NCBI GenBank assembly: GCA_963693085.1
Contig: OY856409.1
Coordinates: 1,167,311,749-1,167,375,748 of the forward strand
DNA length: 64,000 bases
Direction of reading: 5' to 3'
From: Alisma plantago-aquatica
Taxonomy: Eukaryota; Streptophyta; Magnoliopsida; Alismatales; Alismataceae
The notes below the pieces were generated by a model. The model searched no databases. It had not been told where the DNA came from and saw only the letters and a program-made list of their open reading frames with translations. Position numbers and translations under genes: made by a program. The stretch's first letter is position 1. Each line of letters starts with the position of its first letter. Positions 36,763 to 48,387 of this stretch are shown here, in pieces.

Positions 36763-38561
36763 CTGCAAGTACATAAAACATTGTTAAAACTTACAGTACA
36801 ACCCAGCATGCTGTCAGTAATAAAAACGTATACAAAAGTGGTCACACTTCATGAGATCCCTCTCCATTTGAATGCGGACAATGTGCACACGTAAATATCT
36901 GCAGGTGTCTCCTAGGTGAACTAGATTGTGCATGGACGTACTGTTAAGTGTCTGTAGATGCGTGTGAATTGGTTGGTGGGAGCATGTGAATGGGATGTGC
37001 CTGCAAGGTGTGATGTGTGTTTGCTTTTGTGGCTGTATGCGCCTGCGTCTATGTGCCCAAGGAAAACTGGAGTGTACGATCACCATTCTTTCAGCTAACG
37101 AGCATACTCTTGGTTACATATGACAAGAAATTCTTTGGAAATCATCAAAATGGCCTTATTTGTGGACAGGACTCCAAATAGATAATCAAAAATCCATACT
37201 TAGACCAATAAGTAAGAAAAACATATACAGGATAGATTTGCACCTGTTCAAATGTAGAAATTTCTATAATTTAAAGCTGTGTTCCTCTCATAGTTGTGGA
37301 CCTAGATCCAAAAATAAAGACTCATCTCCCATATGGAATAAACAATATGGCTTAAACTAGTCGCATCATCTTTAAATGTGTAGTGCTCTTTGATTTTAAT
37401 GTTTAATCGGATCAAAGTTTTAATTTCACTAACATCAGATATTGAATGCCGAACAAACTTATGGAGCGGGATTTGAAAATATGAAAACACCTAAAATAAA
37501 TAAAAAATGCGACAAATACAGGAAAAAAACTCAGAATAAGCATTCCACGTGATCTTTTAATGTAAAAAAATATGACGGTTTCTTGTTTTTTTGGAAGGTA
37601 CAGTTTGCTGTGTATATATGTTAGTGCATATGTACGGTTGAGGGGAAGATCAACACGCTTTCAGCAGACAAGGATACTCTTATAAGAAATGCTGAATTTT
37701 CTATCCACCTTTGAATTCTTTTGGCATCAAACACTGAATGACTAAACTTGTGAACAGGAATATTAAAGTTTAAAAAAAAAACAATCAAAAAATGAGAGAA
37801 TCTCAATGAGGTCATTTGTCTAATGTAACATTTCTCCAAATTGTGTATTCAACCCAAGGCCTTCAAGATATGTTCTAAACTCTCATTATATATTGTTGTT
37901 TGAAATGTATATCCATGTCTAACATCACTTGGTTACAAAGTTTAGAATTGTTTCCCATCATTGGACATCAAACTTCACTAGGCAACAGTTTATAAATTCA
38001 TACCTCCGGGTAGGTGTATAACTTTTTCATTCATGCTTTAACCATATTACTCGCTACCAATTACACACAAATTCTGTAGGTAGCACAAGCGTATAATCTA
38101 TGCCTTCCAAAGTCCCTGTTACATGCTTGTTACCCACTAATACAGTATTCTGGTTAAACTAATATAGTATTTAACAGTCTACATACGTTTACAGATCTTT
38201 TTTTGCTTGAAGTGTTGCTATAATCATTTTTGCACTACAATGCAGTCTATATCAACTTTGGTTAATGTTATTAATATTGATATATCGTTGTTTATGCATA
38301 TTGTGCTTTAGGTTATGAGTTATATCACTGCTGATGCTACAACATATCAGTTAAGTGCTAGTTATAACATGCAGTAAGATTTGAATTGATCGAAGAGTTG
38401 TTTTTAGTTTTGTTATTTTCGATGGTGTAATATACTGAAAGTAATAGCCTTCAAAAAGAAAATACTGGAAGTAATGAAAAGTTCCTGTTGATACGAAGTT
38501 ATGAACTCTTGACGGTTTTTGCATATGACCTGGTTTACTGTTATGCATATGTTGCAGCTAT
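36763..38561. other. Intron 2, 3' part, no element recognised
   Basis: About 1.8 kb of AT-rich DNA without a supported gene. Two loosely similar stretches near 37400-37500 and 37690-37800 hint at an old duplication. Confidence 0.5.
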
Positions 38562-39071
38562 ATCATCATCATCATCATCAACTAAGCCTCAATCCCAACT
38601 ATGTTGGGGTCGGCTACATGGATCCTTCTTTTCCATTCAACTCTATCATAGGTCATATTCTGGTTGAGATGTAGAGATTCAAAATCTCTTTTTATAAGCT
38701 CTTCCCATGTTAATTTAGGCCTTCCTCTTCTTCTATTAATTGTGCTTGCCTCAATAGTATTTCTTTGTATAGGCGCATTAGTCGGTCTGCGTTGCACATG
38801 TCCATACCATCTGAGTCGGCCCTCACGCAACTTGTCCCCAATGCTCGCCAACCCCACTTTATTTCTGATATAGTCATTTCTCAAGCGATCTTTTCTTGGC
38901 TTCCAACACATACATGTCAACATACGCATTTCAGCCACGTTCATCTTGTTGAGTCCTTGTTTCTTCACCCCAACATTCACTCCCATAGAACATGGATGGT
39001 GTATAGCAGTTTTATAAAACTTGCTTTTTAATCTGAGAAGGATCTTCCGATCACATAATACTTCAGTTGCA
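38562..39071 (-). pseudogene. RTE-type LINE 3' end, copy 1 (truncated)
   Basis: The - strand encodes the C-terminus of an RTE-clade reverse transcriptase. Motifs are KMNVAEMRML, RNDYIRNKVG, EGRLRWYGHVQRRP and GRPKLTWEELIKRDFESL, ending HVADPN. The stop at 38582 is followed at once by an ATC/GAT triplet tail (38562-38580), typical of RTE 3' ends. A local frameshift pair spoils the segment near 38975. The 5' end is truncated at about 39071. Confidence 0.85.
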
Positions 39072-39823
39072 TGCATAAGATATATATAATAATGTGTGTG
39101 TATGCATGTTTGCATGTTTGTGTACGTGTGTTTATGTCACTACTGAAATAATTGCTTCTGTTGGGAGAATAGGAGTAATACTGAGAACTAATAGTTGACA
39201 GGTTTTCTCTCCCATTAATTAAAGATACACATGTCCTTGAGCTTTTCTGGTAACATATATTCTGCTGGAGACAACTTCATCTAAATCTCACTTTTCCTTA
39301 TTATTCAGACAAGTTACATAGGCCCTAGAAACACGACGAGTCCTAGATAAAACAATTGATTGGTGAAAAGTAAAAACACACTCTTTCCTCACATTAGGGT
39401 GCTTGGGCATCACCTTAGACACTTATTGGCAGCCCAGCTCTTTTATTGATGAAGTTGCTAAAATCTTATGGTGTTCCTCGATGTCACATCTTTGCAAGGA
39501 ACGAGATTTCGACGAAACTGGCAATTTTTTGGCCAAAATTTCGAGTTCAGCCAAACACAGTTTAGGAGGGCAATTTGATAGGTTTGCAAATTTCAAGTTT
39601 TGGATGTGTATATCGCCAATTTTTCCATATCTTGAGGGTTACGGTGCACAAAGAACCACTTCACAAAGCTGGTTGTAACCAGTTTTATAGTCATGTATAC
39701 TTTGTTTGCAAGAACAGTTGTTGTTGTTGCTTGGGATGATAAAAGAAGGTACACTTGGGGGATTTTTGGCAATCAGAGCTCCAATCAACTCAAATCAAGT
39801 ATGTTTAACTAGTTTTTTCAATT
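39072..39823. other. Intron stretch without recognised element
   Basis: No supported gene. Two GCTTGGG-containing segments near 39401 and 39731 lie in the same orientation and do not form inverted ends. Confidence 0.45.
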
Positions 39824-40264
39824 TTCTACCATTTCCAACCTTTGTATCTCTTATACCTACTAATTTCTTCCACTTTCACATAAAAAACAATTTTGTATCC
39901 AAAACCTAGTTCTATTTCACAATTCATACGTTTAATGCTTATACATAAATCTATACTAATATTGTGTAGATCTATAATATTATCATTGTATCTACCTAAT
40001 TACTACATTTATAATTACTATTATCATGTACTTTATCTTATTACTAGTAAGTACAATAATTATTGCTATAATTAGTTATTTAATCTAGGTTTTCTAGAAG
40101 AGGTTCTACCATTTCCAACCTCTCTATCTCTTATACCTACTAATTTCTTCCGCTTTCACATAAAAAAATGATTTTGTGCCCAAAACATAGATCTATTTCA
40201 AAATTGATACGTTTAATGCTCATCCATAGATCTATAATATTAGGTATATCTATTATATTATCAC
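39824..40264 (+). repeat. 280-bp tandem duplication (copy A 39824-40103, left half of copy B 40104-40264)
   Basis: Both copies start TTCTACCATTTCCAACC. Copy B is cut by hAT-like element 2 and resumes at 44458-44564. Copy A preserves the unoccupied site (ATTATCAT then TGTATCTACC). Confidence 0.88.
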
Positions 40265-40457
40265 CAAGGAATCACGGTCGTGTTTCTAGACACGGACACG
40301 GACACGAGACATGGCAAATTTATAAAATGTAGGATACGAACACGACATTGGATGAGTGGAAAATATTTTTTAATATATACATATATGTGGGTGTATGATG
40401 TATGAATTGGAATTTATTTTAAAGTTTATCTTGATTAATGTATCTATGTATGTATAA

Positions 40458-41017
40458 TCTTTTCAAAATGACGTTTGTCACAGGATCACTACAGAATGGT
40501 TGAAATGGAGGAGTGCGACTAAAGTTTTATGTGATCAGAAGATCCCTCTCAGGTTAAAAAGTAAGTTTTATAGAACAGCTATACGGCCAGCCATTCTCTA
40601 CAGAAGTGAATGTTGGGCGGTAAAGAAACAAGGTCTCAACAAGATGAACGTGGTTGAAATGCGTATGTTGAGATGGATGTGTGGGAAGACAAGAAAAGAT
40701 CGCCTAAGAAATGACTATATCAGGAATAAAGTGGGGGTGGTGAGCATTGAGGACAAGTTAAGCGAGGGCCGACTCAGATGGTACGGACATGAGCAACGCA
40801 GACTGACAAATGCGCCGATATGAAACAATGGTATTGAGTCAAGAACAATAAATAGAAGAAGAGGAAGGCCTAAATTAACATGGGATGAGCTTATAAAGAG
40901 AGATTTTGAATCTCTACATCTTAACCAGAATATGGCCCATGATAGAGCTGAATGGAAACGAAGGATCCATGTAGCCGACCCCAACATAGTTAGGACTGAG
41001 GCTTAGATGATGATGAC

Positions 41018-41060
<43 letters not shown>
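40458..41060 (+). pseudogene. RTE-type LINE 3' end, copy 2 (truncated)
   Basis: Encodes the same RTE RT C-terminus as copy 1, from NDVCHRI-like residues through KWRSATKVLCDQKIPLR, KMNVVEMRMLRWMCG and GRPKLTWDELIKRDFESL. One in-frame stop interrupts it at about 40820. It ends in a stop overlapping a GAT triplet tail (to 41060). A 12-bp duplication ATGTATGTATAA flanks it at 40446-40457 and 41061-41072, so this is a true 5'-truncated insertion. Confidence 0.9.
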
Positions 41061-41063
<3 letters not shown>

Positions 41064-41523
41064 TATGTATAAACTTTATGCATAAAGAGGTGTCTTCGTG
41101 TGCAATGTTTCAAAAACGGTCCATGCGGCCGCATCTGCAGTTCATTCCCTTGACCGAACCGCATATGGGAAAATTCAATGGCTAAAACGCACCATGGCCA
41201 CGTATACGGCCGCATAGCTGCATATAAGGCCGATTAGTCCTCGATTTTTTAATGAAAAAACGACTAAGCTGGCAATTTCTTAACATCACCCCCTATTCAT
41301 CATATAACTAAAACCATCACCTACATTTAGCCTACCTTCTGCTTTCATTTCCACTTTTTTGCATTACATTGATCTATGATTGTTATACATTTAGCTCATT
41401 GTTGTGCATTTGTATGTATTTAAGAGGCGTTTGATTGCATATTTGCATGATTGCATCTAAAATATGTAATTTCTACAAATTATATTTGTAATTATATAAT
41501 TACTGTATATATAGAGAGAGAGA

Positions 41524-41910
41524 GTTAGGCTAGAATACACTCGAGTGTATCCGAAGCAGAATACACTCAAGTAGTTTTTCATGATGCAATATTTTTTTTG
41601 AAAATCTAATCCGTTGATCTTCTTAAACATCTCGTGAACAACTCATACGCAAAATTTGAGCACATTTGGATATGTATAGTTCATGTTATGAAGACCGCAA
41701 AAATTATGCATTTCAAATTAGTTTCGCGCGTCGATTTTGTTGCCCTCGGATGAGTGACTTACACTCATCCAAATGGGCTCAAAATTTGTATGTAGCCTAT
41801 TTATAGTATGATGGTGAAGATCAACGGTTTACATTTTGCAAAAAATAGTCTTGATATGCAAATACACTTGAGTGTATTCGTGTGATCCGTACACTCGAGT
41901 GTATTCTAGC

Positions 41911-41915
<5 letters not shown>
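41524..41915 (-). mobile_element. Foldback MITE A (Micron-like), 392 bp
   Basis: Ends GTTAGGCTAGAATACACTCG and the inverse ACACTCGAGTGTATTCTAGCCTGAC. Internal halves are inverted copies (AAATCTAATCC...GATCTTC against GAAGATCAACGG...TTTTGC). It is placed within AG/AT microsatellite DNA. Confidence 0.82.

Positions 41916-41997
<82 letters not shown>
41916..41997. repeat. Palindromic microsatellite (CT)n(AT)n(AG)n
   Basis: About 82 bp that is its own inverse. With the identical MITE ends on both sides it forms a perfect palindrome well over 100 bp long. Confidence 0.93.
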
Positions 41998-41998
<1 letters not shown>

Positions 41999-42384
41999 TC
42001 AGGCTAGAATACACTCGAGTGTATAGATCACGCCGTACACCCCAATGGTGTTTGCCTATCTAGACCATGTTTTTCCAAAATCTAATCCATTGATCTTCAT
42101 GGTTACAATAATAATAGGTCACATATAAAATTTGAACTCATTTGGATGAGTGTAAGTCACTCATCCAAGGACAACAAAATCGACGCACAAAACTAATTTG
42201 AAATACATGATTCTTGCCTCCTTTAGATGCATGACCTATAAGTGTCCGAATGAGCTAAAATTTATTATATAGTATGTTCTTATGATAATTAAGAAGATCA
42301 ACGGTTTATATTTAAAAAAAAATTATTGCATCTTCAAAAATGACTGAGGTGGTGCCTCCGGTACACTCGAGTGTACACTAGCCT

Positions 42385-42387
<3 letters not shown>
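41998..42387 (+). mobile_element. Foldback MITE B (Micron-like), 390 bp
   Basis: Same ends as MITE A (GTCAGGCTAGAATACACTCG ... CACTAGCCTGAC) but opposite orientation: its left half matches the reverse complement of the right half of MITE A. A TA microsatellite (42388-42418) follows. Confidence 0.82.
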
Positions 42388-42426
<39 letters not shown>

Positions 42427-42603
42427 AAATCAAAAACCGCATATACTCCCACATACCGCATATATTCCATTCAGTGACCTCTCTGAACGTACAACGCATA
42501 CCCTTTTTTAAAACCATGTTCGTGTGTAGTAGAAACAATATGATGTAGAAAACTAAACGTGTGGTTTTTGTAAATATAGTCGATTATAGAATATACATTA
42601 GAC

Positions 42604-43928
42604 CTGTGTTGTACGGGCGGGCGCCCAGGCGGCCAATGGGGTCTCCATATCTGGGCGCCCAGCATCAAAGGCTGTGCCAGGCGTGCTAGGCGTGCTAGGC
42701 ATCCACCCAGGCGGGCTAGGCAACCCGCCCAGGCGCTACTTAATTGTATTTACTCATATGCTTATTTGTATTTATCTATCTACTGTTTTTATTTAGTTAT
42801 CTACTGATTTGTGTGTATTTATGTATTGATTTTGATACTATTTAATCATCTACTGATTTAACTTTAGTTATCAACTGTTTAACTTTATTTATCAACTGAT
42901 TTGTGTTTATTTAGGTATTGATTTTGATACTATTTGATCATCTACTGATTTAACTTTAGTTATCAACTGTTTAACTTTATTTATCAACTGATTTGATTAT
43001 ATTATATTTATTCATTTACTATTTGTATTTATTTATGTACTGATTTGAGAATTGATTAATCATCACTGATTTATATTAGTTAATCAACTGATTTGTATTT
43101 ATTCATCTACTTATTTGTATTTATTCATCTACTGAATTTATTCATCTACTGTTTTTTATTTAGTTATCTACTCATTTGAATTTATTTATACTGCTTCTGA
43201 AATTATGTAAGAATCTACTGATGTAACTTTATTTATCAACTGATTCGTATTTACCTTTCCACTTATGTATTTATTCATCTACTTATTTGTTTTTATTTAT
43301 TACTATTTTTATTTAGTTATCTATTGATTTGTGTTTATTTATGTACTAATTTTGATATCATTTAATCATCTACTGATTTAACTCTATTTATCAACTGATT
43401 TGTATTTATTGTATTTTATTCATCTACTATTTGTATTTATTTATGTGCTGATTTAGGAATTATTTAATCATCTACTGATTTATATTAGTTTATCAACTGA
43501 TTTGTATTTAATGTATTTATTCATCTACTATTTGTATTTATTTATGTGCTGATTTAGGTATTATTTAATCATCTACTGATTTATATTAGTTTATCAACTG
43601 ATTTGTATTTATTCATCTACTTATTTGTATTTATTCATCTACTGAATTTATTCGTCTACTGTTTTTTATTTAGTTATCTACTCATTTAAATTTATTTATG
43701 TACTGATTTTGAAATTATATAATCATCTACTGATGTAGCTTTATTGATCAACTGATTTCTATTTATTTATCCACTTAGTTGTATTTACTCATCTACTTAT
43801 TTGTATTTATTTAGCTACTATTTTTATTTAGTTATCTACTGATTTGTGTTTATTTATGTACTGATTTTGATATTATTTAACCATCTACTGATTTAACTTT
43901 ATTTTTCATAAATTTTACATGTATCCAT

Positions 43929-43981
<53 letters not shown>

Positions 43982-44072
43982 GTCTGGAAACACCTGGGCC
44001 TCCGCCTGGGCGCCTAGGCGGCCTGGGCGTCCCCAGGCAACGCCTGGTCGCCTAGCCGCATATACAACCATG
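42604..44072. mobile_element. hAT-like element 4, 1469 bp, with satellite-like body
   Basis: Perfect 8-bp duplication CATTAGAC at 42596-42603 and 44073-44080. Ends share GTTGTA then GCGG; both subterminal regions are very GC-rich (GGCGCC, CCAGGCG). The body is a degenerate tandem repeat and an AT run (about 43933-43978). No transposase. Confidence 0.85.
42740..43915. repeat. Degenerate tandem repeat inside hAT-like element 4
   Basis: About 1.18 kb of variants of TTTATCTACTGATTTGTATT, with phrases such as ATTTATCAACTGATTTG recurring many times. Longer blocks (for example near 43060 and 43570) also repeat. Confidence 0.9.
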
Positions 44073-44457
44073 CATTAGACTATAATTTGATTCACAGTAT
44101 CTGATTCAGCTTAGACTTTACATATTGGTTCTTTTCAACAGATTTGTTTGTAATTGTGATTAGATCTCAGCTCTATGAAACATTTTCTTAGTAATAAGAC
44201 AAACCGTAGCTGTATGTTCAACATTTGCACTCTGAAATAGGCTAGATTGAAGCAGCAGCCACTCTAGTGATGTGTCCAAGAAGTGTCTGGGCAGTGTCCA
44301 GCTGTGTCCAGGGTGCAGAAAAAGACCAAATGAACTGGATAGGTCCCAGCCGTGTCCAAAACATTTTGGGCCACGTCTGGGAAGTGTCCGCGTCCAAAAC
44401 GTGTCCAACACGGACACGGGTGCTGTCTAGAAATGTCTGTGCTTCTAAGATTATCAC

Positions 44458-44564
44458 TATATCTACCTAATTACTACAGTAATAATTACTGTTATCATGT
44501 ACTTTATCTTATTACTAGTAATAATGCAATAATTAGTTATTTAATCTAGGTTTTGTAGAAGACG
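44458..44564 (+). repeat. Right half of tandem copy B
   Basis: Matches 39993-40103 of copy A; it continues 40264 across hAT-like element 2. Confidence 0.85.
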
Positions 44565-46090
44565 TTCTACTAAAGAGTAAGATAAATATATAAAAGTAAA
44601 TATACAGAAAATATGTATACTAGACTGACAATACAAATAATGAAAGGCGGCCACCTTATCAATATGTGCTTAATCAACAACTAGGATCTCTTCTTTAGGG
44701 AAGTTTGCTCTTATCTCGTCAGAATATTCAAGGTTAAATATCCTTTTAAGCCATGCAAGGATACAACCCAGTGGAAACACTTGATAAATCGTGGCACCTT
44801 ACCGCCAATTTCATTCGAGTGAGTTGGACATGACATTCTTGGAAATTATTAGCTTTTCTATAGATGAATGGGAGCTTGGTTTAAATAGCTTTCAAGATAC
44901 TAATAATTAATGTACCAATCTAAGTAATCATATAAGATTGCTTACTCAGCATGAGTCTGATTGGACTTCTTGATTGCAAATACGAGACGGCATTGATCCC
45001 ATCACTCCTTAGTGACAAGGTTTCCCTGTGATGTGAAGTTGTATGGTTGTTGCCCAGTGGTTGGTCTTTGTAAGACCCAGATCCAAGACACTTGAGAACT
45101 GTCTGCCTAAAGGACCTTAAGTTATTGTGGCTAATGTACTTTCCAAGGTGAGACACATCCCCAAAAGATGTGCTACTTATAGCGCATTAAAGCATGGCAT
45201 GTATACTTGAAACAGACTGGCGTGCTGGTTTAACGACATGTTGATTTTACTTGTTGTCTCTCTCAAGCTGATGTAGGTGTACTTCATTTCTTTTTCTAGC
45301 GTCCCTGCTCCATGTACGGCCCGATGTTGCTCAACACTATAGAATGCTAGTTAGTTGTAAAATGAGCTCATGAGCTCAGTGGGCAGCATTTTGGTCACTA
45401 TTTTCACTTTCTCACGCATTATGTTAAGGATGGCCTTATTTTGTACAACCCACTTCTCATGGAATCAAATAATGATTGATTTCAAATGGAAGAGGCGGTA
45501 CACCATCAGGGCTTGTTGGGGTAATTTCCATGTGTTGCATAAAGTAACTCGAGTTCTTGTAGACTAGGCAATGGATCTTCCTCATGAGGTATATACATAT
45601 TGAAGGGCACCTGACTAAATGCACCGCTAGAGTCACTGACCCACCTCAAATGTAAATGGTGTTGTGTTTTGGCTTTTTTCATATAGATGCCGGTAGCTAT
45701 GTATGATGTGACGTACCCTTCTTTTGAATGGGATTGTGTCATTCAGCCAGTTCACATGTTTTGTAATTTTACCTTTGGGCTAATCAGAATATCAATCCCC
45801 ACAATTCTTTTCTGATCTAATTCGAGTCCCAGACTGATGTACCCCCCCTCCATATGCATGCCTAGCCCAACAAAGACAATCTTTGAACCTACCATAGCAT
45901 CCAAAGGATGCTCCAACATGCAGAGATCAAGAACTCACATCATCTACCTTTAGGAAGCCAAATTAGATTATAAGATATGCCAAAAACCCGTAGACTGCTT
46001 GCAATTCCATGAATTGAACAAGTTGTTCATTTCCTATTCCAAAAAATATTTGTTCATTTAGTGGTCGTTCTCAAGCCTGTGACCCTTGGT
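44565..46090. other. Intron stretch, no gene or element recognised
   Basis: About 1.5 kb. The - strand at 45506-45742 has a 78-codon ORF in no family I know. No splice sites or repeats support it. Confidence 0.4.
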
Positions 46091-46159
46091 TATCAAAGTG
46101 TCCACCTAGGCGCTAGGCAAGGTGCCTCGAAGTAGGCGCCTAGCCTATTGAGTATATTA

Positions 46160-46950
46160 AGTGTACGCATAAGGTTTTTTTAGGCCCAAATTAAGCCATT
46201 TAAAGGCTAAACTAGCATGAATTCAATCTGGATTTGGTCATATCAGATCACCTTGAGTCATTTTATGGTTGAAATATGTTTGATGTAGCCCAAATAGGAC
46301 AAATTTTGGCAAATTAGGCCTAATTTGGGGGAAATAAGTCTGATTTGAGGGAAATATGTTTGATTTGGGGAAACTAGGTCTAATATGGCCAAAATGGGTC
46401 TCATTTAAGTCGATATAGGGTATATTCGAGAAAGTAAGGCTTCATTAGGTTATGTTATGTAAAATTAGGTCTAATTTAGGCCAAATCAGGTTAAATTTGG
46501 GAAAAACATGAATGATTTGTGGAAAACATGTCTGATTTGGGGAAAATACATTTGTTTGAGGATATTAAGTATGATTGGGCCAAACTTGGGTTTCATTTGG
46601 GTCAATACATGATAAATTAGGGGAAGTAAGGTCTGTTTAGGTCATGTTACGCAAAATTAGATCTGATTTTGGTCAAATCATGTCAAATTTGAGCATTTTT
46701 GGTCTGACTTGGGGTAAACATGTCTGATTTAGAGGAAATGGGTCTGTTTTGGGGAAATTTGATCTGATTTGGCCGAATTTGGTCACATTTAAATAATTTA
46801 GGGCAAATTAAGGAAAGTAAAGGTCTAAGAAGTTTATGATATGCAAAATTAGGTTATATTTAGGTCATATTAGGTCCAATTTAGATCAAGATTGGTCAAA
46901 CTAGGGCCAATCAGGTATACTTTAGGTCATGTTAGGTGTGATTTAGGTCA
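46160..46950. repeat. Degenerate tandem repeat of TTAGGTCTGATTTGGG-like units
   Basis: About 0.8 kb of irregular repeats (AAATTAGGTCTAATTTGG, GGAAATATGTTTGATTTGGGG and so on). It may be the body of an element whose left end is near 46094 and right end near 48742, with hAT-like element 5 inserted in it. I found no 8-bp duplication for that outer element. Confidence 0.7.
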
Positions 46951-47104
46951 ATTATAATTGTTACATACAATGTTTTAGAAAGCGGGAAGCGCAAGGCGTG
47001 CGGACCCACCTTGTGGCCGCTTGAGCGCCAGCCGCCAGGCGGGCGCTCAAACGGTCGCTTTTTGAAAAGCGGATTCTTAAGTTTCTATATGATTGTATGC
47101 AAAA

Positions 47105-47105
<1 letters not shown>

Positions 47106-47199
<94 letters not shown>
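47106..47199. repeat. Compound microsatellite (CA)n(TA)n
   Basis: About 52 bp of CA followed by about 42 bp of TA, inside hAT-like element 5. Confidence 0.97.
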
Positions 47200-47201
<2 letters not shown>

Positions 47202-47400
47202 GTTTTTTAAGAAACTTGTATACATAACCAAACCCTTGTGGCAGTGTAAAATTCACCCTACACAACAATATTGCTACTTAATAGTTGATTATGTATAGAT
47301 GAAGCATTAAGATACATTTCTTATATATAACAGTATACTAGTATCATACTATCATGTAATAATGTGATCTACTTAATAGTTAGTACAATTTATAGATAAA

Positions 47401-47721
47401 CTAGGCATAAAGCCGTACTATGTACGGGTGCCTTAGTAGACTACAATCAATAATTTATAGATTTAACGTAAAAATAAAAAAAAATGTACAATATATATAT
47501 TAATAGGACTTCTCATACACACAGGGATCAATACGTAATTTCAAAAAATAGTGGAAAAAATTACATCATATATAGTATAGATGTGTCTCTTAATATAATA
47601 TATAATTAAAAAAATTAAAGATAAAAGTGTGGTTTACACACAAGGACCAATACGTAATTTCAAAAAATAATCAGGAAAATTGCACCCCGCCCCCTCCACG
47701 GACTTTCCTATATAGTATAGA
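47401..47721 (-). mobile_element. Mini-Helitron-like element, 321 bp
   Basis: On the - strand it begins TCTATACTATATAGG after an A and ends with hairpin CCGTACATAGTACGG, eight bases, then CTAG before a T. That is the TC...hairpin...CTRR layout with A/T insertion of plant Helitrons. No duplication is expected and none is seen. It holds two copies of an AATACGTAATTTCAAAAAAT phrase. Confidence 0.72.
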
Positions 47722-48387
47722 TTTATCACATATAGTCGTATACTAGTATCAAGCCATGATACAATGCACTTAGTAGTTAGTAGTTAGTGTAATATAATAG
47801 TACTATACTTCACAGAAATATGCATTGATTTTGTATTACATTTACACACTGGTTGTTTCTTAGATTAATGTTATATAGTTAGTAATTAGTACTATACAGC
47901 AGTACAATATTACTGAGTTGTGACAATTACATAGTTTTATGTTACATATACATGGTAATTTTATGTTAGTATTACTTGCTATAACAGACTTAATAGGTAC
48001 ATAGTCGTCAGTCGTCACTACTGTAGATAGCAGCAGAATCAGTGTAGTATTACACATTGATTAACTACTATACAGTATTTAGATACATACATAGTTACTT
48101 AATACAATAATATCATATTAACATGTTAAATAATGTTATACAATTTACATAATGAAAATATCATTACATTTCACTTTTGGGCCTATGAAGTGGGTCTAGG
48201 TTCTGCTTTTCACTTAAGCGGACTTAGGCGGGCGCTCAGAAACAGTGTCCAGGCGGGCGCTTGAGCGGGCTGAGCGGGCATGAAGCGGCTGCTTAATGCA
48301 AAACCGCCTGACCAGCCGCCTAAGGCCTATTTGGAGCGGCCAAGGGTCTCATCCGTCTGGGCCGCTTTTTAAAACACTGGTTACATA

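Larger units (their letters stand above)
41103..42518. mobile_element. hAT-like element 3, 1416 bp
   Basis: Perfect 8-bp duplication TTCGTGTG at 41095-41102 and 42519-42526. Left end CAATGTTTCAAAAACGG, right end reversed CATGGTTTTAAAAAAGGG, each followed by GC-rich ATGCGG motifs. The body holds the two Micron-like MITEs. No transposase. Confidence 0.85.
40265..44449. mobile_element. hAT-like element 2, outer element of a nest, 4185 bp
   Basis: A perfect 8-bp duplication ATTATCAC flanks it (40257-40264 and 44450-44457). Ends are imperfect inverted repeats: left CAAGGAATCACGG, right (reversed) CTTAGAAGCACAG, then TTTCTAGACA in both. Subterminal regions repeat GGACACG/GTGTCC. It contains a LINE tail, hAT-like element 3 and hAT-like element 4. 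Without these it is under 1 kb, with no transposase. Confidence 0.82.
46968..48379. mobile_element. hAT-like element 5, 1412 bp
   Basis: Perfect 8-bp duplication GTTACATA at 46960-46967 and 48380-48387. Ends CAATGTTTTAGAAAGCGG and (reversed) CAGTGTTTTAAAAAGCGG agree at 16 of 18 bases. Subterminal regions are rich in GGCGGGCGCT. The body is AT-rich, with a CA/TA microsatellite and a Helitron-like insertion. No transposase. Confidence 0.92.

Noticed and set aside
39401..39760. Possible MITE with GCTTGGG ends
   Set aside because: The two GCTTGGG segments are in the same orientation, and no target duplication was found.
45506..45742. 78-codon ORF on the - strand
   Set aside because: No family recognised, no splice or repeat support, and it lies within the large intron on the same strand.
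46961..47298. ORFs with runs of Val-Cys, His-Thr or Ile-Tyr
   Set aside because: They are translations of the CA/TA microsatellite.
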